Of a DNA stretch of 64,000 nt, positions 42,924 to 51,412 are shown piece by piece. Position 1 is the stretch's first letter. The number at the start of each line of letters is the position of its first letter. A model generated the notes under the pieces. The model was not told where the DNA came from. It worked only from the letters and a program-made list of their open reading frames with translations, and made no database searches. The position numbers and the translations under genes are program-made. Origin of the DNA: Sphaerochaeta pleomorpha str. Grapes (lineage in GTDB: Bacteria; Spirochaetota; Spirochaetia; Sphaerochaetales; Sphaerochaetaceae); NCBI RefSeq assembly GCF_000236685.1, contig NC_016633.1, forward strand, positions 3,229,815-3,293,814. Reading direction: 5' to 3'.

Positions 42924-44249
42924 ATGGCAGAAGTGACAATGGACAAAATTGTGTCCCTATGTAAGCGTCGTGGTTTTATTTTCCAGTCAAGTGAGATTTA
43001 CGGCGGATTGAACGGCGCCTATGACTACGGTCCGATGGGGGTTCAGTTGAAAAACAATATCCGTGATTTCTGGTGGAAGGAAATGACCCAGATCCATGAT
43101 GGTATTGTCGGTCTTGACGCTTCAATTTTGATGCATCCCCGCGTATGGGAAGCCAGTGGCCACGTTTCGAACTTTACCGACCCTATGGTTGACTGCAAAC
43201 AATGCAAGTCACGTTTCCGGGCCGACCAGATCGACCTCAACGGTGCCTGTCCGACCTGTGGGACAAAAGGTAGTTTTACCGAGCCCAGGAACTTCAACTT
43301 GATGTTTGCAACCCATATCGGGGCAAATGCCGATGCTGGTTCTACGATTTATCTTCGTCCGGAAACTGCCCAGGGTATTTATGTCGATTTCAAGAACGTT
43401 GTACAGTCGAGCAGGGTCAAGATTCCCTTCGGCATTGCGCAGATAGGCAAATCATTCCGCAATGAAATTACCACGAAGAACTTCATTTTCCGCTCCTGTG
43501 AATTCGAGCAGATGGAAATGCAGTGGTTCTGCAAACCCGGTACCGATGAGCAGTGGTTCCCCTACTGGCGGGAACAGAGAATGGCTTTCTACCAGAAGAT
43601 GGGCATTAAGAGCGAGAACCTGCGTTGGCACCAGCATGGTCCAGACGAACTTGCCTTCTATGCCAAGGATGCCTATGACATCCAGTTCCTCTTCCCAATG
43701 GGATGGCAGGAACTAGAAGGTGTGCATAGCCGAACCGATTACGACTTGACCCAGCATCAGACCTTCAGCGGCAAGGAAATGAACTACCTCGATCCCGAGA
43801 CCAATGAACGGTTCATCCCCTACGTTGTCGAGACTTCAGCCGGTTTGACCAGAAATGTATTGATGGCCCTCAGCGATGCCTACGACGAACAAGAACTTGA
43901 AGGTGGGGACGTAAGAACGGTTCTGCATTTCCACCCGCGTCTTGCCCCGGTTACCGTTGCTGTCCTGCCATTGGTAAAAAAGGATGGTATTGGGGAATTT
44001 GCAAACGAACTCGAGCATACGCTTCGAGAGGATTTTGCAACATTCTTTGACCAGAGCGGAGCTATCGGAAGAAGATATCGCCGAATGGATGAGATTGGTA
44101 CCCCGTATTGCGTTACCGTTGACTACGATACACTCAAGGACAATACCGTTACCTTGCGTTTCCGTGACTCTATGGAACAGAAACGTGTAGCAATCAGCGA
44201 CCTTGTTGCCACTATCAACCAGGCGACAAAGGATTACAAACGTATCTAG
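42924..44249 (+). CDS. glyQS: Glycyl-tRNA synthetase, homodimeric type
   Basis: This is a 441-residue class II synthetase of the alpha2 type (as in Thermus and eukaryotes, not the alpha2beta2 GlyQ/GlyS pair). Seen motifs are FQSSEIYGGLNGAYDYGPMGVQLKNN, FNLMFATHIG, LRPETAQGIYVDFKNV (motif 2 region) and the C-terminal HFHPRLAPVTVAVLPL anticodon domain. A CxxC...CxxC set (CKQCKSRFRADQI, CPTCGT) forms the zinc-binding insertion. It starts at ATG 42924, one base after the gltX stop codon, with GAGGT upstream. An in-frame start at 42909 inside gltX is less likely. Confidence 0.95.
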   Translation: MAEVTMDKIVSLCKRRGFIFQSSEIYGGLNGAYDYGPMGVQLKNNIRDFWWKEMTQIHDGIVGLDASILMHPRVWEASGHVSNFTDPMVDCKQCKSRFRADQIDLNGACPTCGTKGSFTEPRNFNLMFATHIGANADAGSTIYLRPETAQGIYVDFKNVVQSSRVKIPFGIAQIGKSFRNEITTKNFIFRSCEFEQMEMQWFCKPGTDEQWFPYWREQRMAFYQKMGIKSENLRWHQHGPDELAFYAKDAYDIQFLFPMGWQELEGVHSRTDYDLTQHQTFSGKEMNYLDPETNERFIPYVVETSAGLTRNVLMALSDAYDEQELEGGDVRTVLHFHPRLAPVTVAVLPLVKKDGIGEFANELEHTLREDFATFFDQSGAIGRRYRRMDEIGTPYCVTVDYDTLKDNTVTLRFRDSMEQKRVAISDLVATINQATKDYKRI

Positions 44250-44259
44250 GGGGATAGCA

Positions 44260-45516
44260 ATGAATGAAGCTCTTCAGACTTTGATGGACCGGGGGTTTAT
44301 CAAGGCATGTACTGATATCGATGCGCTAAGCGACCTTATGGATAAGGAAAAGGTGAAATTCTATGTCGGGGTCGACCCGACTGGAAAATCACTGCATGTC
44401 GGACATATGGTACCTTTTTTTGCGATGCACCATCTCCAGCTTGCCGGGCATAATCCTATTGCCCTGGTAGGCGGAGGGACTGCCATGATCGGGGATCCCT
44501 CGGGAAAAACCGATATGCGTAAAATGCTCACTCCCGAACAAGTCAGGGAAAACTGTGTTTCGATCAAGGACCAGCTCGGTACTGTTGTCGATTTTTCCGA
44601 GAACCCTGAAAAAGGAATGGGCAAAGCTGTCATGCTTAACAATGCCGACTGGTTGTCTTCTCTGAACTACATCGATTTTCTCAGGGAAATCGGGCGGCAT
44701 TTTTCTGTCAATCGAATGCTGACATTCGAATCCTATAAACAGAGACTCGAGCGAGGGCTTTCATTCATTGAATTCAACTATCAATTGTTGCAATCTTTCG
44801 ATTTCCTTACCCTCTACCGTAATGAAGGTTGTCGCCTCCAGATCGGTGGTGACGACCAATGGGGAAATATTGTTTCGGGAATCGAGTTGATCCGAAAGAC
44901 CGAAGGTGCGGAATGCTACGGCCTTACCTTCAATCTCATTACCCGCTCCGATGGGCATAAAATGGGTAAGAGCGAAAAAGGTGCTGTTTTCCTGGACCCT
45001 GAGATGTTCAGTGCCTATGATTTTTACCAGTACTGGCGTAATGTCAATGACGCAGATGTAATCAGGTTCCTCAAACTCTTTACCTTCCTTCCCCTTGCAG
45101 AAATTGCTTCTTATGAAAAAGAAGGGGTTAATATCAATGATGCCAAGGAAAGGCTTGCCTATGAACAGACTAGGATAATCCATGGCGAACAAGAGGCTGA
45201 GAAGGCCCGTGCTGCTGCCTCTGCCATGTTTGGCGGAACTGGGCATGGTATCGAAAGCCGTGAGGGTATGCCTTCGCATGAGATAACACGTTCTGAGCTT
45301 GAAAAGGGCATAGGGGTCCTTGACCTTTTTGCCAGTACCGATCTTGCTGCAACCAATAGCGATGCCAGACGTCTGGTAGCCGGTGGAGGTGCCTGGGTCA
45401 GTGACAAGAAAATCGAGGATCCTAAGGCTTTGATTGATTCTTCCTATCTTGATGAACATGGGGAGTTGTTACTGAGGGCAGGTAAGAAGCGATACTATCG
45501 AATTGTAGTAAAGTAA
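44260..45516 (+). CDS. tyrS: Tyrosyl-tRNA synthetase
   Basis: This is a 418-residue class I synthetase. FYVGVDPTGKSLHVGHMVPFFAMHHLQ carries HIGH as HVGH, and KMSKS is KMGKSEKGAV. The C-terminal S4-like domain with LLRAGKKRYYRI binds the tRNA. An open frame upstream to 44203 overlaps glyQS; AGGGGGAT gives the ribosome site for ATG 44260. It lies 10 nt after glyQS and 30 nt before the ABC transporter operon, suggesting co-transcription. Confidence 0.95.
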   Translation: MNEALQTLMDRGFIKACTDIDALSDLMDKEKVKFYVGVDPTGKSLHVGHMVPFFAMHHLQLAGHNPIALVGGGTAMIGDPSGKTDMRKMLTPEQVRENCVSIKDQLGTVVDFSENPEKGMGKAVMLNNADWLSSLNYIDFLREIGRHFSVNRMLTFESYKQRLERGLSFIEFNYQLLQSFDFLTLYRNEGCRLQIGGDDQWGNIVSGIELIRKTEGAECYGLTFNLITRSDGHKMGKSEKGAVFLDPEMFSAYDFYQYWRNVNDADVIRFLKLFTFLPLAEIASYEKEGVNINDAKERLAYEQTRIIHGEQEAEKARAAASAMFGGTGHGIESREGMPSHEITRSELEKGIGVLDLFASTDLAATNSDARRLVAGGGAWVSDKKIEDPKALIDSSYLDEHGELLLRAGKKRYYRIVVK

Positions 45517-45546
45517 TGAGGTAGTAAGCCCCAAGGGAGATTTTCG

Positions 45547-46524
45547 ATGAAAAAAGTTCTTGTTTTTATAATGCTTGCCTTGCTAGTACTGTCTTTTGCC
45601 AACGCCCAGCCAATGTACGAAGAGCGTCTCTCCAATGAACCTGTCAAAGCCAATATTGCAGTAATGGCCGGTCCTACCGGTTTCTCTTCGGTTGCCCTTT
45701 CTTTCAATGACGGAAAAATCAATGACTCGGTAGTTGCCGAGATTTCAGTCTATCCGTCTCCGAATGAAGTCATTGCCAGGCTCGCAAACGGTGAGCTTGA
45801 CTTTGCCTGCCTTCCGACCAATGTTGCAGCCAATATGTACAACAAGGGTGTGAAGGTCAAGATTGCCGCGGTTGTCGGCAACGGCATGCTCAGTGTCATC
45901 TGTAGCGATGGATCAGTAACCGATTATACAGGGTTGCTGGGAAAGACTATAAATGTTCCCGATGTGGGGAGCACTCCCGACCAGCTTTCCAAGCTTTTGC
46001 TGATGAAAGCCGGTCTTGAGAACGGAAAGGACCTTGTCCTGGACTATTCTGTGGCTTCGCCGGCACAGATTTCCCAGATGCTGATTGCAGGGAAAATTTC
46101 CCTTGCAGTGATGCCTCAGCCCTTTGTCTCTATGGTTTTGGCCAAGAATCCGAAAGCAAAAATCGTAGCAGACATCCAAGACCTCTATGCACAGGTATCC
46201 GGTATGGAAAACTATCCCATGTCTGTATTTGTCGTGACTGACAAGTTTGCCCAGAATCATCCTGTTGCAACCCAGTCGGTTCTCGAGGCCTATAAGGCAT
46301 CTGTTGCCTGGGTGAATGCTAATCCAGCGGAGGCCGGACAAGCCATTGAGAAAATCGGTATCATGAAGGCTGCCTTGGCCGCCCCTGCCATTCCGTATTG
46401 CAATCTTGTCTATGTTCCCGCAAAGGAAGCAAAGGCGCAGGTACAGGCATTCTTTGCATCACTCTATGCCTTTAGTCCAGCCTCTATCGGTGGTTCCATT
46501 CCCTCAGATGCCTTGTATCTGTAA
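45547..46524 (+). CDS. NMT1/SsuA-type ABC transporter substrate-binding protein
   Basis: This is a 325-residue exported binding protein (signal KKVLVFIMLALLVLSFANA) of the NMT1/THI5-like family, which binds sulfonates, nitrate, taurine or thiamine precursors. The mature start is VKANIAVMAGPTGFSSVAL. GELDFACLPTNVAANMYNKGVKVKIAAVVGNGM is the typical segment placing the ligand cleft. AAGGGAGA precedes the ATG, 30 nt after tyrS. It is first in an SsuACB-like operon; the ligand is unknown. Confidence 0.85.
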   Translation: MKKVLVFIMLALLVLSFANAQPMYEERLSNEPVKANIAVMAGPTGFSSVALSFNDGKINDSVVAEISVYPSPNEVIARLANGELDFACLPTNVAANMYNKGVKVKIAAVVGNGMLSVICSDGSVTDYTGLLGKTINVPDVGSTPDQLSKLLLMKAGLENGKDLVLDYSVASPAQISQMLIAGKISLAVMPQPFVSMVLAKNPKAKIVADIQDLYAQVSGMENYPMSVFVVTDKFAQNHPVATQSVLEAYKASVAWVNANPAEAGQAIEKIGIMKAALAAPAIPYCNLVYVPAKEAKAQVQAFFASLYAFSPASIGGSIPSDALYL

Positions 46525-46534
46525 AAGGTAGCCT

Positions 46535-47320
46535 ATGAAAGTTCGGACGAAGCGAAATCTGGTTGTCTTTGGCTCCTCTTTGTTGCTGATTGTGATTTGG
46601 CAATTGGGGGCTATGGTTCTTGATAGCCAGATTTTACTTCCCCAGGTAGGCCCTGTAGGGAAGGCTCTGGTTGCATTGGCTTCATCCTCTCCGTTTGCCT
46701 TGCATGTCGGTTTAACCGTATCCAGGGCATTGGAGAGTTTTTTTATCATAGTCATAAGTGCAACATTTTTAGGAATCCTTGCAGGGGGAAGCCCCTTCTT
46801 TTCCTTGTTTGTAAAGCCTCTGATCGTAGTGCTCAAAGCTGTACCGGTGATGAGTATCATCCTGCTGGCATTTATCTGGTTCAGTAGCGGGACGGTTCCT
46901 CTCTTTTCAGCCTTTCTGATGGGTTTTCCCGTCATGTTTGTGCAAATTGAGCAAGCCTTTCTCCACATGGATAAAAATCTTGAACAGATGTGTGACCTCT
47001 ATGACTTCTCAACCTCTCTGAAAATTCGGCATTATGTAATCCCTTCTCTGGTTCCCTTCTTCATAACTGGGGCACGTACCACACTCTCTATGGTGTGGAA
47101 AGTGGTTATCGCAGCTGAAGTGCTGACTGTTCCCCGCTATGGCGTGGGTGGGCAAATGCATCTTGCCCAGGTACAGTTGGATACAGAGTTCGTACTCTCC
47201 TGGACTTTGGTTGCCATTTTACTGACAGCCTTGGGGGATTTGGCTTTTGATGGGCTTGTAGCACTTGCGGGGAAATTGAAAAAACAACTGGATAAGCGGA
47301 GATTGCCATGCGATTTGTAG
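46535..47320 (+). CDS. SsuC/TauC-like ABC transporter permease
   Basis: This is a 261-residue inner-membrane protein with about six helices of the BPD_transp_1 family. The EAA-like loop is DKNLEQMCDLYDFSTSLKIRHYVIPSLVPFFITGARTTLS. It partners the binding protein just upstream (10-nt gap) and the ATPase downstream, whose start overlaps its end by 13 nt. The predicted role is uptake of the same ligand. Confidence 0.88.
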   Translation: MKVRTKRNLVVFGSSLLLIVIWQLGAMVLDSQILLPQVGPVGKALVALASSSPFALHVGLTVSRALESFFIIVISATFLGILAGGSPFFSLFVKPLIVVLKAVPVMSIILLAFIWFSSGTVPLFSAFLMGFPVMFVQIEQAFLHMDKNLEQMCDLYDFSTSLKIRHYVIPSLVPFFITGARTTLSMVWKVVIAAEVLTVPRYGVGGQMHLAQVQLDTEFVLSWTLVAILLTALGDLAFDGLVALAGKLKKQLDKRRLPCDL

Positions 47321-48021
47321 AAGTCTCGAAGCGGTTTGGCGACAATATAGTGTTCGACCAGTTTTCGCTTGCTATTCAGCCAAAAACTATCATGGCAGTC
47401 GTTGGTCCTTCCGGAATGGGAAAAACAACCCTGTTGCAGATGGCTTCAGGGCTTCTCGTCCCTGACAGCGGGGCAGTGGTAAAGGAAGAAGGGGAATCGG
47501 GCTCTGTTAGCTATCTGTTCCAGGAACCACGTCTGTTGCCACAGGGAACCGTATTCTCCAATGTGGAACTTTCCCTGCATAAAGCGTTCCCTGACAAGAA
47601 GGAACGTACCGATGTTGCGATGCATTATTTGAATCTGGTAGGGTTGCATGACTTTATTGCCTATTATCCCAGGCAATTGTCCGGGGGTATGCGCCAGAGG
47701 GTGGCGATAGCCCGTTCCTTCGCCCATCCCTCTGCTGTAATACTGATGGATGAGCCTTTCCAGAGCCTTGATATCAAACTACGATACAATCTACTTGATT
47801 CGTTTGTTTCGCTTTGGAACGAGAGTCCTAGGACGACAATTTTTGTTACCCATGACCCGAAGGAAGCAGTATTAGTCGGTGATAGCGTCTGCTGTCTGGG
47901 AAATCCGAAAGAACCCAATCTCCTGTTCAAAATACATATTCCCCGCGAAGCGAGGAATATTAGTGATTCTGAATTGCTTGGCCTTGAATCCAAGCTTGTC
48001 AAAGCCCTGGTAGAAGCCTAG
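47308..48021 (+). CDS. SsuB/TauB-like ABC transporter ATP-binding protein
   Basis: This is a 237-residue single cassette: Walker A GPSGMGKTT, Q-loop SYLFQEPRLLP, signature LSGGMRQRVAIARSF, Walker B ILMDEPFQSLD, and H-loop VTHDPKEAV. It powers the SsuABC-like importer. Its ATG lies in the permease end. The stop codon shares CTAG (48018-48021) with that of the convergent superoxide reductase gene, with no room for a terminator between the two. Confidence 0.9.
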   Translation: MRFVEVSKRFGDNIVFDQFSLAIQPKTIMAVVGPSGMGKTTLLQMASGLLVPDSGAVVKEEGESGSVSYLFQEPRLLPQGTVFSNVELSLHKAFPDKKERTDVAMHYLNLVGLHDFIAYYPRQLSGGMRQRVAIARSFAHPSAVILMDEPFQSLDIKLRYNLLDSFVSLWNESPRTTIFVTHDPKEAVLVGDSVCCLGNPKEPNLLFKIHIPREARNISDSELLGLESKLVKALVEA

Positions 48022-48398
48022 AGCTTTACTTCCCAGAGGCCATGAAGGTTGCAATAGGCAAACACTGCAAGTGGCTTGTCTGCTTCAACCATAAAGACAG
48101 CATGTGGTTTTCCATCGATAACCGGGTTCTTTCTTTGTCCACCGTGCTCGGTCTGGAGATAAATCCATCCGATATGGTGTTCTTTTGTCATGGGATGATC
48201 AACTGAACCCACATTGACAGTAACCTTATTGCCTTCTACTTTGACAACTGGTACATGTTTTTCTTTGGCTGCATCAACGGTATTTGCCTTGATAAGCATC
48301 ATTTCCTCGCCGCAGCAGGAAATAGCAGGACCATGGTCCTCTACTTTGGCCACAATGTTACCGCAATGTTTGCAGATGTAGAATTCTTGTTCTTTCAT
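48018..48398 (-). CDS. dfx: Desulfoferrodoxin-type superoxide reductase
   Basis: Superoxide reductase reduces superoxide to peroxide without making oxygen, a typical defence of anaerobes. The 126-residue, two-iron form has the rubredoxin-like centre I ligands C9, C12, C28, C29 (CKHCG, CCGE). The centre II ligands follow: H48 in EKHVP, H68 in DHPM, H74/H75 in EHHIGW, C116 and H119 in YCNLHGLW. It therefore matches class I desulfoferrodoxin. AAGGAG precedes the ATG. Confidence 0.94.
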   Translation of the reverse strand: MKEQEFYICKHCGNIVAKVEDHGPAISCCGEEMMLIKANTVDAAKEKHVPVVKVEGNKVTVNVGSVDHPMTKEHHIGWIYLQTEHGGQRKNPVIDGKPHAVFMVEADKPLAVFAYCNLHGLWEVKL

Positions 48399-48649
48399 GG
48401 TTTTCTCCTTAGATAATATTCACCTATTTACATAGATGTCCGTTTATAGGCTAGGGTAATATCCTGTAGCCAAGGGTGCGATACATCAAACTCCATTGGT
48501 TACTATATACTTAATAGTACTGTAATTTGAGCAAAGCGTATAGCAAATTCTGGAATTGCGGGTTTCAATGAGAAAATGAAGACCTCTTTGAACCTCCGGT
48601 TTTGTTCTGGCAGGTGCCGTATTGGTGAATAAGGGAAGAATCCATATGC
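48399..48649. other. Intergenic region with the dfx promoter region
   Basis: About 300 bases separate dfx and the gdhA stop. The region is AT-rich and holds the start region of dfx (minus strand), with several TATA-like boxes (for example TATATAGT and TACTAT on the minus strand) but no single convincing -35/-10 pair. I see no open reading frame with a ribosome site and no recognised RNA. Confidence 0.4.
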
Positions 48650-48676
48650 AAAAGAAAAGCAGGCCTAAGCCTGCTT
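48650..48676 (-). terminator. Rho-independent terminator of gdhA
   Basis: An 8-bp stem AAGCAGGC/GCCTGCTT with a 4-nt loop (48657-48676) is followed on the minus strand by TTTTCTTTT. It lies 26 nt past the gdhA stop. Confidence 0.85.
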
Positions 48677-48701
48677 GTTTCAAATCATGGAAAATGTAGG
48701 T

Positions 48702-50063
48702 TTATACATAGCCCTGGGCAATCATAGCCTCGGAAACTTTCAAGAAACCGGCGATATTTGCACCATCGATGAAATTGTTTTTCGTGCTGTATTTCTCTGC
48801 GGCGGCATCGATCGAAACATAGATGTTTTTCATGATACCCTGCAGCTGCTGGTCGACTGTCTGTGCCGACCACTGCAAGCGTCCGCTATTCTGGGACATT
48901 TCCAATCCGGAAACGGCAACCCCTCCGGCATTTGCTGCCTTTGAGGGAGCCTGGAGCACTCCTGCATCGGTAAAGATATCATCAGCCTCGAGGGTCGTAG
49001 GCATATTTGCACCTTCCCCGATGAGTTGTATGCCATTTGCCACGAGGTTTCTTGCATCCTTGGCATTGATTTCGTTCTGGGTAGCCGAGGGGAAGGCATA
49101 GTCAGCCTTTACTTCCCAAAGTGGGTTGTAATCCCTCTGTCCATTATGAGGTATATAGGTGGCCTCTTTGTACTGTTGTGCATATTCGGCAATGCGTCCC
49201 CTGCGTACGTTTTTCAAGGTTTTTACGTAGGCAAGTTTTTTCTCGTCGATTCCCGAGGGATCGATAAGAACACCGCTGGAATCACTCATCGAGATAACCT
49301 TTGCACCCATTTGGTTGAGTTTTTCTGTAGTGTACTGGGCAACGTTTCCACTGCCGCTGACAAGACAGGTTTTTCCGTCGTAGGTTTTCCCTTGTGCCTC
49401 GAGCATGGCTGCACAAAGATAGACCAAACCGTATCCGGTAGCCTCCGGCCTGATATAGGATCCCCCGTAGGACATACCCTTTCCGGTAAGAATACCGACG
49501 AATTTGTTGTTCATCCGCTTGTACTGGCCGAACATATAACCGATTTCTCTTCCCCCGACGCCAATATCACCGGCAGGGACGTCAGTATCCTCTCCAATGT
49601 GCCTGCTGAGCTCGGTCATGAAGCTCTGACAAAAACGCATGACCTCCCCGTCGCTTTTCCCCTTTGGATTGAAGTCGCTTCCACCTTTGCCTCCACCCAT
49701 GGGTAGTCCAGTAAGGCTGTTTTTAAACGTTTGTTCGAATGCAAGGAATTTCAAGATGGAAAGGTTTACAGAAGGATGGAGCCTGAGACCTCCCTTGTAG
49801 GGACCGATTGCACTGTTCATCTGGACTCTGAATCCACGATTAAGTTGCAGTTGCCCGTCGTCATCGAACCAAGGGACCCTGAACATTACAACGCGCTCAG
49901 GCTCTACGACTCTATCAAGAACTTTGTGATATACAAGCTGTGGGATATCTTCGATAAGTTTGTCGATTGAATTCATGAAAGATGTGACAGCTTGGATGAA
50001 TTCAACTTGTCCTGGGTCAACTTGTCGGACATGGTCCATAACTTTTTGGGTTACCTCATGCAT
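48702..50063 (-). CDS. gdhA: Glutamate dehydrogenase (hexameric, NADP-type)
   Basis: GDH forms glutamate from 2-oxoglutarate and ammonia, the main nitrogen entry at high ammonium. The 453-residue protein has GPYKGGLRLHPSVN, the catalytic Lys region GLPMGGGKGGSDFNPKGKSD, DVPAGDIGVGGREIGYM and the C-terminal NAGGVAVSGLEMSQN. This is the class of small hexameric bacterial enzymes, usually NADP-specific. GAGGAG precedes the ATG. The upstream 284-nt region (50064-50347) is AT-rich and contains its promoter plus the mtnA terminator. Confidence 0.95.
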   Translation of the reverse strand: MHEVTQKVMDHVRQVDPGQVEFIQAVTSFMNSIDKLIEDIPQLVYHKVLDRVVEPERVVMFRVPWFDDDGQLQLNRGFRVQMNSAIGPYKGGLRLHPSVNLSILKFLAFEQTFKNSLTGLPMGGGKGGSDFNPKGKSDGEVMRFCQSFMTELSRHIGEDTDVPAGDIGVGGREIGYMFGQYKRMNNKFVGILTGKGMSYGGSYIRPEATGYGLVYLCAAMLEAQGKTYDGKTCLVSGSGNVAQYTTEKLNQMGAKVISMSDSSGVLIDPSGIDEKKLAYVKTLKNVRRGRIAEYAQQYKEATYIPHNGQRDYNPLWEVKADYAFPSATQNEINAKDARNLVANGIQLIGEGANMPTTLEADDIFTDAGVLQAPSKAANAGGVAVSGLEMSQNSGRLQWSAQTVDQQLQGIMKNIYVSIDAAAEKYSTKNNFIDGANIAGFLKVSEAMIAQGYV

Positions 50064-50309
50064 AAAAAACTCCTCTCTTCTTCTTTTTTCCTTATAAATC
50101 TGTATAAATATGCAAATTTATGTATGCATAATACTGAATTATCAGGATAAGGTATAGTATTTAGGTAAAACAAAATTTATTGAAAAAATATTGATGTATT
50201 ACTAAAAAGGAAGGAATTTTAAACAAACCTGAGGTAATGCGCAATTGGAGGGGGCTTCATTGAGAATGCACTAAAAACAGACCAAGGTCAAAAATGTGAA
50301 AAAAAGGTC
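50064..50309. other. Intergenic region upstream of gdhA
   Basis: This 246-base AT-rich stretch contains a TACTAT -10-like box (about 50155 on the minus strand) for gdhA. It also has a short palindrome-rich segment (TATGCATA, 50123-50130). I see no gene or RNA element. Confidence 0.4.
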
Positions 50310-50336
50310 AAAAAAAGAAGGCTGGAAAAACCAGCC
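50310..50336 (-). terminator. Terminator after mtnA
   Basis: The stem GGCTGG/CCAGCC (50320-50336) with a 5-nt loop is followed on the minus strand by TTCTTTTTTTG, 12 nt past the mtnA stop codon. Confidence 0.8.
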
Positions 50337-50347
50337 CCCTTTTATTC

Positions 50348-51400
50348 CTACAGCAAAGATTCGCCGTTTCTCAAACGTTCTATGTTCTCGCGGAAGGGAG
50401 GACGTATAATTCCTCTCTCTGTGATGATGCCGGTAATATTCTGGTGTGGGGTTACATCAAAACAGGGGTTGTACACATCCATGCCATCAGGGGCGACTTG
50501 CACGCCTCCAGGGTGGGTTACTTCTTCCTTTGACCGTTCTTCGATAGGAATGTCGGCTCCGCTCGCAATGGAGAAGTCGATGGTAGATACTGGAACGACA
50601 CTGTAGAAGGGAATCCCATATTCCTTGCAGATAACAGAGAGTGCGAAGGTCCCGAGCTTGTTGGCGACATCGCCGTTTGCAGCGACACGGTCCCCGCCGA
50701 GAACAACAAGGTCAATCTTCCCGTCTCGTATAAGGGTGGCCGCTGCGCTGTCGGGAATAAGTTTTGAAGGGATTTTTGCTTGCATGAGTTCCCAGGCTGT
50801 CAACCGCGAGCCTTGGAAGCGAGGTCTGGTTTCATCGGCATAGACAAAAATATTCTTGTCGTCGTAGAAAGCTGTTTTGATGACTCCCAGAGCCGTTCCC
50901 CATCCTGCGGTAGCAAGGGCCCCGGTGTTGCAATGGGTGAGAATGGTTGCATTGGCAGGAACCACAGTGTTGCCGATTCTTCCAATTTCCTTATTCGTAG
51001 CGATGTCTTCGCTACGGATAGCGTCTGCATCGGTTTTCAGGAGGGCGATAATTTGTTCGATAGGCAGCTTTTTTGCCTTTTCATAGGTACCGAGCATCCT
51101 GTCAATTGCCCATTTCAGGTTAACTGCGGTAGGGCGGGCGAGTGAGAGGAACGCACAGGCTTGCTTGAATTTCGTCTCGAAATCCTTCTCGCCTGCAAAT
51201 TCCTTAGCAGCCATATACACCCCGTAAGCCGCGGTTGCCCCGATAGCCGGGGCCCCCCGGACTACCATGTCACGGATCGAAAACTCGACATCTTTATACG
51301 TATTGCATACGAAAAGCGTAAACGTGGTAGGTAAAACCCGCTGATCGATCAGGAACAGCTTTTCCTCCCTGTATTCCAGGGTAATAAATGTTTCATCCAT
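50348..51400 (-). CDS. mtnA: S-methyl-5-thioribose-1-phosphate isomerase
   Basis: MtnA converts 5-methylthioribose 1-phosphate to methylthioribulose 1-phosphate in methylthioadenosine recycling. The 350-residue protein has VRGAPAIGATAAYGV, the catalytic Cys region THCNTGALATAGWGTALG, and GGDRVAANGDVANKLGT. These are signatures of MtnA within the eIF2B-like family. It is placed 12 nt after the MTA/SAH deaminase gene in one unit. MtnK/MtnP and later salvage enzymes are not in the window, so the route may be a partial shunt. Confidence 0.94.
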   Translation of the reverse strand: MDETFITLEYREEKLFLIDQRVLPTTFTLFVCNTYKDVEFSIRDMVVRGAPAIGATAAYGVYMAAKEFAGEKDFETKFKQACAFLSLARPTAVNLKWAIDRMLGTYEKAKKLPIEQIIALLKTDADAIRSEDIATNKEIGRIGNTVVPANATILTHCNTGALATAGWGTALGVIKTAFYDDKNIFVYADETRPRFQGSRLTAWELMQAKIPSKLIPDSAAATLIRDGKIDLVVLGGDRVAANGDVANKLGTFALSVICKEYGIPFYSVVPVSTIDFSIASGADIPIEERSKEEVTHPGGVQVAPDGMDVYNPCFDVTPHQNITGIITERGIIRPPFRENIERLRNGESLL

Positions 51401-51412
51401 TTTATCTCTCCT

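Noticed and set aside
45517-45546. Possible TPP riboswitch before the NMT1-type ABC operon
   Set aside because: Only 30 nt separate tyrS and the binding-protein gene, far too little for a TPP aptamer.
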